Source: Helicobacteraceae bacterium UBA6016 (lineage in GTDB: Bacteria > Campylobacterota > Campylobacteria > Campylobacterales > UBA6016). From it: 19,860 bases of DNA. The translations under genes were made by a program, and so were the position numbers. Below the pieces are notes generated by a model. It was given only the letters and a program-made list of their open reading frames with translations. It was not told the origin of the DNA and made no database searches. This document shows, piece by piece, positions 7,754 through 16,058 of this stretch; position 1 is the first letter of the stretch, and every line of letters starts with the position of its first letter. The stretch covers positions 17,066 to 36,925 of the forward strand of contig DIZY01000125.1 of the NCBI GenBank assembly GCA_002428055.1. The letters are read 5' to 3'.

Positions 7754-9624
7754 CTTTGACCCTTTGCTGCAGTTATCTCGCCTATGTATGTCGATGTGTT
7801 GTCTTCTTTGGAAATTTTATCGACGGTGATGATGTAGTTGTCGACTTTGGATAGTTTTTTTGTAAAATCCGTAATATCTGCAGCTTTGCGTGATACGCAT
7901 ACCAGTTTCATTAAGATACTTTTCAAGTCTCCCTTTTGCTCGCTTTGCAGTATTTTTTCTTTATCTATCTTGAGCTGCATTTCGGCGGTTTGTATGTCAA
8001 GCGCTATTTTTGGCTTTTCGTCCTGTTTTTTCTTGAGTTGATCCTCTATTATTTTCAATTTTGACGCAGTTTCGTTTTTTTCCGACTCATTTTGCATGCC
8101 GGACAACTTCTGCTTTAGTGATGCAGCCTCTTTTGTGAGTATTGATATATAGGATTCAGCGTTAGTTTTATTGTCTATCAAGCTATTTCGTTTGTTTTCA
8201 AGCCCTTCTATTTTCTGTTTTTGAACATCGTATGTTATGGATAGTTCCGCAATTCTTACATTTGAGTGCGCCGTGGCGTCTGCCGTTTTTATTATATGTC
8301 CGCTTATTCCGGCAATATCTGTTTTTGCTTTTTCTATCTCTCTTAGCAGTGTGAGCGTATCACTATACTTTTGCTCTTCGATTTGAAAATTTTTTGCCAT
8401 ATTGGCGGCTATTTTTTCGGCATTGTCTTGCCTTGCATATACCATCTCTTTTTCTTTTAAGAGAGGCGCCAACTCTGCATTTAACGATTTTATTTTGTAG
8501 GATGCATATAGATTGGCCAGTGTAAAGTTGTAGAGCGGATATGCGCATGTTACGATAAGAGCCACTGTGGAAATCCCCATAAACTTTCCGGCCGACCTTT
8601 GAAGCAACGGAGGAGGGCGTTGGAATATCGAAAAATTGAGATGCTCATACGCACCTATATCGTTTAGATATGCAAATATTGTTAGCTTTGTCGACATATC
8701 CACAAAGCCTTCGGTTTTTATACCTAGATTGAAATCAAAGTCACGAAACGGCGTCTCAAAATACTCCTTTGCTATCTCCGTAACATCGGCTATATTACCG
8801 TGCTCCGTAGCGATATATATAGCTTCATAACCGCTTATTTGATTAATTCTTTTGGCGTGTACCAGTATGTCTGATATTGCGGTAAAAAACTCAGAAATGA
8901 GCGTTTTAAAACCGATCACATATTCAGGTTTTTTAGCTCTAAAATCACTATTTACGAGTATCTTAATAAAGTCGTCAGAGTCTACTCTTTCCCCTAAAAT
9001 TTCAGAAAATCTCTCCGTTAGCGTACGGATACTTCCTCTTATCGATTTTGAGTATGTAAAACTGCCGTTTTGGTAGACACATAAATATGCATTGTCGTTG
9101 TAGAGATATATAAAAGCAAAGGTGGCAGAGTCGCTTAAAAAGTTTTTTGTAAATAGCGTCTTAATGACCGTCTGCGGCGTGAATACAAACTCAACATATC
9201 TATCGCTTATTCCAGCAAGTCTTTGTCTTATGGCATGATAATTGGCAACATATGCGTTGTATCGTTTTGTTTCGGAGTTATCCTCGCCATCAGGTAGCGC
9301 TTCGTAGCATATTTTGTACTCAAAGCTAGGCTCTAACGCTAGTTCGTCAAATAGTTTTAGCTCTATGGCCTCATAAAGCTCTTGACCGCTTAAAAACCTG
9401 CTCATCTCTAGCGTTTCGCCGATTATGTCATCAAGCGGTATAAAAGATATAAGACTTGAGTCTTTTGTCGGTGAGCTAACAGGTTTTATTGTTTGTTTGG
9501 AGTATTCGTATGTGGTAAATGTGCTAGGAGAGTAAAAGCATACGCTTGATGTGCGGCTTCCTTTTGCGCCGATAGTAGGCAGTTTGATGTTTTTTAAAAA
9601 CTCAAGATTCAAAATCATACCCAT
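7750..9624 (-). CDS. MshI-like inner-membrane platform protein, combining PilM-like and PilN-like parts
   Basis: A 624-residue protein with one central membrane segment (about 347-368). The N-terminal 345 residues are cytoplasmic and resemble the actin-like PilM/GspL fold in size and secondary-structure pattern (for example FAFIYLYNDNAYLCVYQNG near 169-187), though I see no clear nucleotide-binding motif. After the membrane segment come two long charged coiled-coil regions (about 375-430 and 465-565) and a small C-terminal domain (about 570-620, ending TYIGEITAA) like that of PilN. It thus looks like PilM and PilN in one chain, as in MshI. The long second coiled coil is unusual. The start overlaps the end of era by 23 nt; the alternative ATG two codons downstream (9616-9618) is equally possible. 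Expected role: recruiting the ATPase to the inner-membrane platform. Confidence 0.75.
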   Translation of the reverse strand: MGMILNLEFLKNIKLPTIGAKGSRTSSVCFYSPSTFTTYEYSKQTIKPVSSPTKDSSLISFIPLDDIIGETLEMSRFLSGQELYEAIELKLFDELALEPSFEYKICYEALPDGEDNSETKRYNAYVANYHAIRQRLAGISDRYVEFVFTPQTVIKTLFTKNFLSDSATFAFIYLYNDNAYLCVYQNGSFTYSKSIRGSIRTLTERFSEILGERVDSDDFIKILVNSDFRAKKPEYVIGFKTLISEFFTAISDILVHAKRINQISGYEAIYIATEHGNIADVTEIAKEYFETPFRDFDFNLGIKTEGFVDMSTKLTIFAYLNDIGAYEHLNFSIFQRPPPLLQRSAGKFMGISTVALIVTCAYPLYNFTLANLYASYKIKSLNAELAPLLKEKEMVYARQDNAEKIAANMAKNFQIEEQKYSDTLTLLREIEKAKTDIAGISGHIIKTADATAHSNVRIAELSITYDVQKQKIEGLENKRNSLIDNKTNAESYISILTKEAASLKQKLSGMQNESEKNETASKLKIIEDQLKKKQDEKPKIALDIQTAEMQLKIDKEKILQSEQKGDLKSILMKLVCVSRKAADITDFTKKLSKVDNYIITVDKISKEDNTSTYIGEITAAKGQR

Positions 9625-10492
9625 ACTCAGCTAAACCTTTTTTGTCCGTAGTCCAATTTTTATTGGTTTTGACAAGGAGTTCCAAATGTATCTTTTTTTG
9701 TGAGAATTTCTCTAGAGCGACTCTCGCTTTTGTGCCTATTCTTTTGATTGTCTGACCGCTTTTACCGATAATCATAGCTTTTTGAGAGTCTTTATTTGCG
9801 ACTATCGTGGCGTAAACTTTGTCTAGCGTATCGCTTTCGTCTATTTTGTTGATTACGACATCGCTCTCATAAGGTATCTCGTCACTAAGACCATTGAAGA
9901 GCTCTTCTCTGATTATCTCTTTGTAAATATCTCTTATGTGCTGGTCTGTCAGCGATTCAGGGTCGTAGAGATAAGGGGATTCTGGCAGATATTTTACTGC
10001 GGCGTCCAATATCTCTTTTTTGCCGTTTTCTTTTGTTGCGCTTATCGGAATTAGCTCCAAAAAGCTATGTTTGTTTTGTTGTAGCTCGTCTAGGACTTTA
10101 AGTAGTTTCTCGTGGCTTAGAAGGTCTATTTTATTTATCAACAAAATATGAGGTTTGCCGCCGGAAATTTCCAAGAACTCCCCATAATCCCTTACGGCAT
10201 ATTTAGCATCCGCAATGAAAAGCACAAGGTCGGCATCGCCTACGCCTTTTATAGCCTCAGAGAGCATATACTCGTTTAGCAACTTTTTGCCGGTTTGAAG
10301 TCCCGGAGTGTCTATTAGCACTATCTGCGCATCGTCGTGCATCAAAAAGCCTTTTAGCCTTTTTCTGGTGGCGTTAGCCTTGTGACTGACGAGCATTATC
10401 TTCTCGCCTATAAGCCAGTTTAGAAGGGTGCTTTTACCTGCGTTTGGTTTACCGATTACTGCGACAAAGCCGCATTTTGTATTTTGTGTCAA
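9602..10492 (-). CDS. era: GTPase Era, 30S ribosome maturation
   Basis: Essential GTPase that binds the 3' end of 16S rRNA and monitors small-subunit assembly. The 296-residue protein has the G1 loop GKPNAGKS at 14-21, G3 DTPG (about 60-63), G4 NKID (about 120-123), G5 ISATK, and a C-terminal KH RNA-binding domain with the GKSG loop inside MIIGKSGQTIKRIG. Length equals the family norm of about 300. The start is a TTG at 10490-10492 overlapping the hslU stop as TTGA; an AAGG about 8 nt upstream supports it, and no ATG lies upstream of the G1 loop. The end overlaps the next gene by 23 nt, placing the pilus cluster directly behind a housekeeping gene. Confidence 0.97.
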   Translation of the reverse strand: MTQNTKCGFVAVIGKPNAGKSTLLNWLIGEKIMLVSHKANATRKRLKGFLMHDDAQIVLIDTPGLQTGKKLLNEYMLSEAIKGVGDADLVLFIADAKYAVRDYGEFLEISGGKPHILLINKIDLLSHEKLLKVLDELQQNKHSFLELIPISATKENGKKEILDAAVKYLPESPYLYDPESLTDQHIRDIYKEIIREELFNGLSDEIPYESDVVINKIDESDTLDKVYATIVANKDSQKAMIIGKSGQTIKRIGTKARVALEKFSQKKIHLELLVKTNKNWTTDKKGLAEYGYDFES

Positions 10493-11817
10493 AGAATGTA
10501 CCTTGCGTGATCTATATTTTCTACTATATTGCTTAGTTTTTCATTTACTAGTGCATTGCTAATCGATATTTTTTGTCCAGCTTTTTCGTCTGCATCAAAA
10601 CTAATATCTTCCATAACTTTTTCTATCACGGTATGAAGCCGCCTTGCGCCTATATCTTCAGTCTTTTCATTTGCTTTTTGCGCTAATTTTGCCATTGCTC
10701 TTATAGCGTCTTCTTCAAAAACTACCTCAACCTCTTCGGTCTTTAGTAGAGCCGAATATTGTGCAAGAAGCGAATTTCTCGGCTTTGTGAGTATGTCATA
10801 AAGCGCATTCTCATCAAGCGATTCCATCTCCACTCTTAAAGGAAACCGGCCTTGAAGCTCGGGTATAAGGTCGCTAGGCTTGGTAAGATGAAATGCTCCC
10901 GCTCCGATGAAGAGAATATGGTCTGTATTCACCTGTCCAAGCTTTGTACTGATTGTTGAGCCTTCCACAATCGGCAGAAGGTCTCTTTGTACCCCCTCTT
11001 TGCTAGGGTCTTGCCTTGATGATGTTGAAGAGCTGACCGCTATTTTGTCTATTTCATCGATAAAAATAATACCCTCTTGCTCTGTGCGCCTGAGAGACTC
11101 CGCTTTTATCGCCTCGTTGTCTACAAGCTCTTCAGCCGCTTCACTCTCAAAAAATGAGATAGCCTCTTTGACATTCACCTCTTTTTTAACCTCTTTTTTA
11201 TCAAGTCCGCCGAGAATTTTAGAGAAAGATTCTTGGATTTTAGCGACTTCGGGTGGCAAATTTGTGTCAAAATTTTCATTTGTGGATTTCGAAAACTCAA
11301 TTTCTACTTTTAGGTGATCGGCATCGCCGGATAGTATCTTGACTTTCATTTTTTCCAGAGCTTTTTTATGCTCCTCTTTTTTCTCTTCACTTGCCCCTGA
11401 GGGAGGTTCAGGCATTAGTTTTAACGCCGCTTTATGTATGGCCCTCTCTTTTATCTCAGGAAGAAGCTTCTCCTTGTGCTCTTTTTTTACGAGATTGTAG
11501 GAGGCGAGGGCGAGGTCTCGTACCATAGACTCCACATCCCTACCGACAAACCCGACTTCTGTGTATTTGCTAGCCTCTATTTTGATAAAGGGGAGGCTAA
11601 AAGTCTTTGAGAGTCGTCTTGCTATCTCAGTCTTGCCCACCCCTGTAGGCCCTATGAGAAGTATGTTTTTTGGTACGACATCTTCTTGGAGCTGTTTTGA
11701 GAGCTTCAGCCTTCGCATACGGTTTCGCAGGGCTATGGCTATTACTTTTTTGGCGTTTTGTTGACCTATTACATATTCATCGAGTACCGCTACTATCTCT
11801 TTTGGGGTTAAGTTCAT
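10489..11817 (-). CDS. hslU: ATP-dependent protease ATPase subunit HslU (ClpY)
   Basis: AAA+ unfoldase that feeds proteins to the HslV peptidase in the cytoplasm. Of 442 residues, Walker A is GPTGVGKT at 56-63, the pore loop is GFVG at 89-92 (aromatic Phe where many family members have Tyr), and Walker B is IIFIDEID around 250-257. Between these lies the charged intermediate (I) domain, about 105-240, which is rich in Lys and Glu. The sensor-2 motif GARRLHT and the C-terminal tail ending RYIL, which docks into HslV, are both present. The ATG (11815-11817) is 1 nt past the hslV stop, the classic coupled hslVU arrangement. Confidence 0.97.
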   Translation of the reverse strand: MNLTPKEIVAVLDEYVIGQQNAKKVIAIALRNRMRRLKLSKQLQEDVVPKNILLIGPTGVGKTEIARRLSKTFSLPFIKIEASKYTEVGFVGRDVESMVRDLALASYNLVKKEHKEKLLPEIKERAIHKAALKLMPEPPSGASEEKKEEHKKALEKMKVKILSGDADHLKVEIEFSKSTNENFDTNLPPEVAKIQESFSKILGGLDKKEVKKEVNVKEAISFFESEAAEELVDNEAIKAESLRRTEQEGIIFIDEIDKIAVSSSTSSRQDPSKEGVQRDLLPIVEGSTISTKLGQVNTDHILFIGAGAFHLTKPSDLIPELQGRFPLRVEMESLDENALYDILTKPRNSLLAQYSALLKTEEVEVVFEEDAIRAMAKLAQKANEKTEDIGARRLHTVIEKVMEDISFDADEKAGQKISISNALVNEKLSNIVENIDHARYIL

Positions 11818-11818
11818 T

Positions 11819-12355
11819 TTAGTTCTCCAAAGTAAGGACGGAGATATTTTGGTTGGTGTAGATGCATAGTTCTCCTGCTATTTTGATGGACTCCTCTACG
11901 AGCTTTTTGGGCTCCATATCGGTGTGTTTTACAAGCGCTCTTGCGGCCGATATTGCAAAGTTGCCACCACTGCCGATAGAGGCAAGCATCCCGTCTTCAG
12001 GCTCTACGACATCGCCGCTTCCCGTCAGTATGAAGATTTTTTTGGTGTCAAGCACTATCATCATCGCCTCAAGCCGTCTTAGTACCTTGTCTTTTCGCCA
12101 CTCTTTGGAGAACTCTACGACGGATTTTAAGAGGTCACCCTTTTTGTTTGCAAGCATATTTTCAAACATATCAAATAGGGTAAAAGCGTCAGCCGTGCTT
12201 CCGGCGAATCCGGCAAGTATCTTGCCCTCATAAAGTTTTCTGATTTTGACGGCGTTTGATTTGAGTATGGAGTTGCCGAATGTCACCTGCCCGTCACCGC
12301 CTATGACGGCTTTACCGTCCTTTAGGCAGGCTAGTATCGTGGTCGCTTCAAACAC
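11819..12355 (-). CDS. hslV: ATP-dependent protease peptidase subunit HslV (ClpQ)
   Basis: Proteasome-like N-terminal threonine peptidase, partner of HslU. The protein is 178 residues, near the family norm of about 175. Its conserved body begins TTIL and contains GGDGQVTFGN, FAGSTADAF and, late, IGSGGNFA. In Escherichia coli the catalytic Thr directly follows the initiator Met, but here four residues, MFEA, precede the Thr pair (T5/T6), so a short pro-sequence must be removed. Helicobacter and Campylobacter HslV share this as I recall them. The start is a GTG at 12353-12355, 3 nt after the rplI stop, with only a weak ribosome binding site, suggesting translational coupling to rplI. Confidence 0.97.
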   Translation of the reverse strand: MFEATTILACLKDGKAVIGGDGQVTFGNSILKSNAVKIRKLYEGKILAGFAGSTADAFTLFDMFENMLANKKGDLLKSVVEFSKEWRKDKVLRRLEAMMIVLDTKKIFILTGSGDVVEPEDGMLASIGSGGNFAISAARALVKHTDMEPKKLVEESIKIAGELCIYTNQNISVLTLEN

Positions 12356-12358
12356 GGT

Positions 12359-12805
12359 TTAAATCGCTTCGATAAGAAGGTGCAGTTTTGCGTGTATACC
12401 GTGTCCCATTTTGAGATCAAGGTCATACGAGCCTGTAGCCTTTAGTGCACCGTGATGCTCTATGCTTTTTTTATCTATTTCGATACCGTGCTGTTTTTTG
12501 AGCTCATCGGCTATCTCTTCTTTTGTGATGGAACCAAATAGCGCACCGTTTGCGCCTGTTTTTGTCTGAATAACCAGTTTCACGCCCTCAAGCTTTGCTT
12601 TTGCCTCATTCAGTTTTGCTATCTCCGCCGCTTCTGCTTCTTTTTTCGCTCTCTCTCCCGCTTCCCACTGCTTCATAACCGCAGGCGTAGCAAGCTTTGC
12701 AAGAGCTTTGCCTATTAGAAAGTTATTGCCGTAACCGTCTTTTACCTCTTTGATTTCACCGGCTTTGCCTAGCGCTTTTACATCTTTTATTAATAGTACT
12801 TTCAT
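12359..12805 (-). CDS. rplI: 50S ribosomal protein L9
   Basis: Ribosomal protein L9, which binds 23S rRNA near the L1 stalk and helps restrain frameshifting. At 148 residues it has the family length. The N-terminal domain shows the family pattern MKVLLIKDVKALGKAG followed by KDGYGNNFLIGKALA; a long connecting helix (about 45-75) is rich in Ala, Glu and Lys; and the C-terminal domain follows, with TGANGALFGSIT. The ATG overlaps the lon stop as ATGA, and an AAGGA inside the last lon codons, 7 nt before the ATG, is its ribosome binding site. It heads the rplI-hslV-hslU-era block typical of this phylum. Confidence 0.97.
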   Translation of the reverse strand: MKVLLIKDVKALGKAGEIKEVKDGYGNNFLIGKALAKLATPAVMKQWEAGERAKKEAEAAEIAKLNEAKAKLEGVKLVIQTKTGANGALFGSITKEEIADELKKQHGIEIDKKSIEHHGALKATGSYDLDLKMGHGIHAKLHLLIEAI

Positions 12806-15219
12806 TTTTTATTTCCTTCTAGTGCATAATTTAATACTTCGTCTATCGTCTTTACAGGGATGATCTGCATATTTTCTTTGACCTCGTCCGGTATATCCGG
12901 CAGGTCTCTATCAAAATTCTTTTGCGGTATAAGTGCGATTTTTATCTTCGATTTATAAGCCGCTATCAGCTTCTCTTTTAGTCCGCCTATTGCGGTGACT
13001 TTGCCCGTCAGCGTTATCTCTCCCGTCATTGCCACTTGAGAATTAACTTTGCGTTCACTGATGATGGAGGATATGACCGTCGCCATCGCTATTCCTGCAC
13101 TAGGTCCATCTTTTGGCGTTGCGCCGTCCGGGACATGGATGTGCAGGTTGTAGCAGTCGTATATGCTAGGTCTCTCACCTTTTTCAGGGGTAGTGCAAGC
13201 GTGTTCGACTATTTTTGCATCGATTTTTAGTTTGCCTGTATCTATTAGCGTCTTAACTACACTGTAAGCTATCTTTGCCGACTCTTTCATCACATCGCCT
13301 AGGCTTCCCGTGAGTTCGACCGCCCCTTTGCCTTTCATCTTGACCGCCTCTATCTTTAGCACATCACCGCCGACACTTGTCCACGCAAGACCGTTTACTA
13401 CGCCTACTTGGTTTTCTTTGTCTACCTCTTCGTACTCAAAGACGGTTTTGTCTAGAAAATCTTTGATATTTTTGGAGGTTATCGATACTTTTTGTACCTT
13501 CTCTTCCAAGATTATTTTTGCCGTTTTTCTGGCTATTGCCGCTATTTGCCGCCTCAGGCTTCTGACACCAGCTTCCCTCGTATATTTCTCGATAACCTCT
13601 TTTAGCACCGCTGTCGGCATGGAGAGTTCATTTGACTTTAGACCGTGTTTTTTGAGCTCTTGCGGCACGAGATATTTCTTAGCTATTTCATACTTCTCTT
13701 GCGGCGTGTACGAGCTAACCTCGATAAACTCCATCCTGTCTCTAAGCGGGGCAGGGATGGTGGAAGCGTCATTTGCGGTGGCTATAAATACCGCATTTGA
13801 TAGGTCAATATTAAAGTTTAGATAGTAGTCCCTAAACTTGTCGTTTTGCTCCGGGTCTAGTATTTCCAGCAGAGCCGCCGTCGGGTCGCCCCTCATACTT
13901 CTGCCGACTTTGTCTATTTCGTCTAGGACTACTACGGGATTCATCTGTTTTGCGCCGATAAGACCTTGTATTAGTCTGCCCGGCATCGCCCCCACATAGG
14001 TTCGCCTGTGTCCTCTTAGCTCATTGACATCTTCTAGTCCGCCTAGCGCTATTCGCACAAGCTCTCTTTTTAGCGCTTTGGCTATGGAGTTTGCAAGACT
14101 TGTCTTACCGACCCCTGGAGGACCTATAAAGCAGAGTATCGCGCCTTTTGCGTCTTTGTTTTTTGTGCCTCTAAGCTCAAGCAACTCTTTTACAGCGAAG
14201 AACTCTACTATTCTCTTTTTTGGTTTTTCAAGAGAGAAGTGGTCTTCGTCAAGCGTTTTTGCGACTTTGCTTACTTCCATCTTCGCCTTTGAGACTTTGC
14301 CGTAAGGAATTTCAAGCACATACTCTATGTAGGTCTGAAGCACATTAGCATCGCCGCTGTCAGGGTGCATTCTGCCCAGTTTTTCAAGCTGTTTTTTTGC
14401 CTCTTTATAGGCATCCTCGTACATAAACGGCTTTATCGCCTCAAGCTTTTTACCGTACTCGTCAAGCTCCTCTTGGCGGCTTGTATCCTCGCCGAGCTCT
14501 TTTCGTATCTGCTTTAACTGCTCTTTTAGAAAATACTCTTTGTTTACCTTGTCCATCTTGTCGTGGACTTTTGCCCGTATCTCTTTTTGGAGTTTTGCCG
14601 CTTCCGTCTCATCGATGATATGGTCTATGAGCTTCATCAATCGTTTTTCTACATCCTGCTCGATAAAGAGCATATGCGCATCGTCTTTTTGCAGCTTGAT
14701 GGAGCTACTGATGAGGTCGGCTATACGGTTTGGCTCGTGGTTTTCGTATATTGTTTTTAGCAAATCCGGCGGAAAGTACCCAGCTACCGCAGAGAGGGAT
14801 TTTACATGCTCTCTTAGGTTTGCCAGTATCGCCTCGACTCGTTGTTCGTTATACGGATGCGTCCTAATGGTATCTATGATGGCGAGCATCGGGTTGTCGC
14901 CGATTCGCTCTATGATGTGACCCCTGGCAAGCCCTTGGAAAAGTACTTTTACTCTGCCGTCAGGAAGCACTATCTTGCGAATGACGGAGCCTATAACGCC
15001 TGAGTCGTATACGGAGTCAAATGTATTTTCTCCCTCTTGTCCAGGTTTTGAGTGGCAGACAAGGATGAGAGAGTTGTTTTCGATGGCGAAGCTCGCCGCT
15101 TTTATCATCTTTTCATCGGAGAGAAAAAGCGGAGCAATCATAAAAGGGTATAAAAATATTTCATCTTCTACTATTATCGGTAGATTAGCGGGAAAAGAAC
15201 CGTAGTTGGCAAGTTGCAT
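12802..15219 (-). CDS. lon: ATP-dependent protease La (Lon)
   Basis: Cytoplasmic AAA+ serine protease that degrades misfolded and regulatory proteins. The 805-residue chain has an N-terminal LON substrate-binding domain (about 1-200), a helical region (about 200-320), the ATPase with Walker A GPPGVGKT at 366-373 and Walker B VVVLDEIDK at 429-437, and the C-terminal protease domain with catalytic Ser707 in KDGPSAG and Lys750 in GGLKEK. The 43-residue spacing is the same as between S679 and K722 of Escherichia coli Lon. All key residues are present. The ATG at 15217-15219 has a GGAG about 10 nt upstream. A 67-nt gap with a perfect hairpin separates it from bamD. I see no HrcA/CIRCE-type palindrome in that gap. 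Confidence 0.98.
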   Translation of the reverse strand: MQLANYGSFPANLPIIVEDEIFLYPFMIAPLFLSDEKMIKAASFAIENNSLILVCHSKPGQEGENTFDSVYDSGVIGSVIRKIVLPDGRVKVLFQGLARGHIIERIGDNPMLAIIDTIRTHPYNEQRVEAILANLREHVKSLSAVAGYFPPDLLKTIYENHEPNRIADLISSSIKLQKDDAHMLFIEQDVEKRLMKLIDHIIDETEAAKLQKEIRAKVHDKMDKVNKEYFLKEQLKQIRKELGEDTSRQEELDEYGKKLEAIKPFMYEDAYKEAKKQLEKLGRMHPDSGDANVLQTYIEYVLEIPYGKVSKAKMEVSKVAKTLDEDHFSLEKPKKRIVEFFAVKELLELRGTKNKDAKGAILCFIGPPGVGKTSLANSIAKALKRELVRIALGGLEDVNELRGHRRTYVGAMPGRLIQGLIGAKQMNPVVVLDEIDKVGRSMRGDPTAALLEILDPEQNDKFRDYYLNFNIDLSNAVFIATANDASTIPAPLRDRMEFIEVSSYTPQEKYEIAKKYLVPQELKKHGLKSNELSMPTAVLKEVIEKYTREAGVRSLRRQIAAIARKTAKIILEEKVQKVSITSKNIKDFLDKTVFEYEEVDKENQVGVVNGLAWTSVGGDVLKIEAVKMKGKGAVELTGSLGDVMKESAKIAYSVVKTLIDTGKLKIDAKIVEHACTTPEKGERPSIYDCYNLHIHVPDGATPKDGPSAGIAMATVISSIISERKVNSQVAMTGEITLTGKVTAIGGLKEKLIAAYKSKIKIALIPQKNFDRDLPDIPDEVKENMQIIPVKTIDEVLNYALEGNKK

Positions 15220-15256
15220 TAGTCAAAAGCTCCAGTAAATATTATTTATTAATCGC

Positions 15257-15280
15257 CTATAGCCAAGCTTTCGGCTATAG
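15257..15280 (-). other. Perfect inverted repeat in the lon leader
   Basis: CTATAGCC (15257-15264) and GGCTATAG (15273-15280) form an 8-bp perfect stem with an 8-nt loop, in the 67-nt gap between bamD and lon. On the transcribed strand no T-run follows, so it is not a classic terminator. It could be an RNA processing or stabilising hairpin at the bamD 3' end, or an operator in front of lon. The function is unknown. Confidence 0.55.
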
Positions 15281-15286
15281 TAAAAT

Positions 15287-15958
15287 CTATTGTAGTTGCA
15301 CCTCAAAAAGGGCTCTATACCAAGGCGTGTTCGGTTTGTCGTATTTAATACCATCTAGCCAAGCAGTATCGGCATCTTCTTTGTATTTTTTGGAAGCCTC
15401 CGGCTTATCCAATCTTTTGTAGAGATTGGCTATGTTTTCATTTATCATTTTATTGGCCATGGCTAGTTTTAGCACGATTGTTTGGGCGTATGGCTTATAC
15501 GGTGAATTTGGATACTCTTTTATAAACTCTTCCGAATCTTTTTGTGTATCCAGTAGTAGTCGTTGGTCTCTGTATGCTCTCTTAAATGACAAGAAGTTTG
15601 CTTTTACTTTGAGGTATCTAGCAAATTCTACACTTTTTTTATCTCCATATCTTTTTGTGTATTCGTCAAGATAGTAGTTTGCAAGTATATACTCCTCTTT
15701 ATCCATGTGCGCCTCTGCCAAGATAAGCATAGCTTCAGATATGAGTGGAGAGCGAATATGTTCGCTTTGAAGCGATGTAAAGGCTTTGTCGGCGTTATCT
15801 AGTTCGCCCCTTGTCGCATCTTTTACAATCATTTTATACCAGTAATCTGCCGGTTTATTAAACTCTTCTTGCTGTTTTGAGGCGCAACCTGAGAGCATAA
15901 CCCCTAGACCTATCGCAAGAGCCGTCAATTTGGTTTTTGAAATGCCGTGTTTTTTCAT
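15287..15958 (-). CDS. bamD: Outer-membrane protein assembly lipoprotein BamD (ComL/YfiO)
   Basis: Lipoprotein of the Bam complex, which folds beta-barrel proteins into the outer membrane. The 223-residue precursor has a lipoprotein signal: basic start, hydrophobic 11-22, and lipobox LSGC ending at C25. The mature part is all-helical with TPR character (for example LISEAMLILAEAHMDKEEYILANYYLDE across about 75-103, in pieces), and the conserved EYPNSPY motif near 152-158 is typical of BamD. It is the first gene of the long minus-strand array and is divergent from proC. Campylobacter has the same bamD/lon adjacency. A consensus-like promoter lies about 65-100 nt upstream, and an AGGA about 11 nt before the ATG serves as ribosome binding site. 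Confidence 0.92.
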   Translation of the reverse strand: MKKHGISKTKLTALAIGLGVMLSGCASKQQEEFNKPADYWYKMIVKDATRGELDNADKAFTSLQSEHIRSPLISEAMLILAEAHMDKEEYILANYYLDEYTKRYGDKKSVEFARYLKVKANFLSFKRAYRDQRLLLDTQKDSEEFIKEYPNSPYKPYAQTIVLKLAMANKMINENIANLYKRLDKPEASKKYKEDADTAWLDGIKYDKPNTPWYRALFEVQLQ

Positions 15959-16028
15959 TGAATAATTTGTCCTGCCGTGCCGTATTTTGGAAATCTTATG
16001 GTGTTTAATGTTAACCTATTTTCAATAA

Positions 16029-16058
16029 ATTATATAGTGCGGAGGCATTTGATGTCAT
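16029..16058 (-). promoter_or_regulatory. Probable sigma-70-type promoter for bamD and the array behind it
   Basis: On the minus strand, ATGACA (16053-16058, five of six bases of the -35 consensus) is followed after 18 bp by a perfect TATAAT (16029-16034). Transcription would start near 16022, giving a leader of about 64 nt before the bamD ATG. The -35 element lies inside the first codons of proC on the other strand, and the spacer covers the proC ribosome binding site. Confidence 0.6.
16041..16045 (+). promoter_or_regulatory. Ribosome binding site fixing the proC start
   Basis: GGAGG lies 6 nt before the ATG at 16052. It identifies that ATG, not the in-frame ATG 75 nt further upstream (15977), as the proC start. 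The stretch between the two translates to a Phe/Asn-rich tail unlike any ProC N-terminus and covers the promoter region. Confidence 0.85.

Noticed and set aside
15257..15280. Intrinsic terminator after bamD
   Set aside because: The stem is perfect, but no T-run follows on the minus strand; on the plus strand only TAAAATCTATT follows.
15977..16051. Upstream start of proC giving 25 extra residues
   Set aside because: GGAGG sits 6 nt before ATG 16052, the extra residues do not resemble ProC, and the region holds the divergent promoter.
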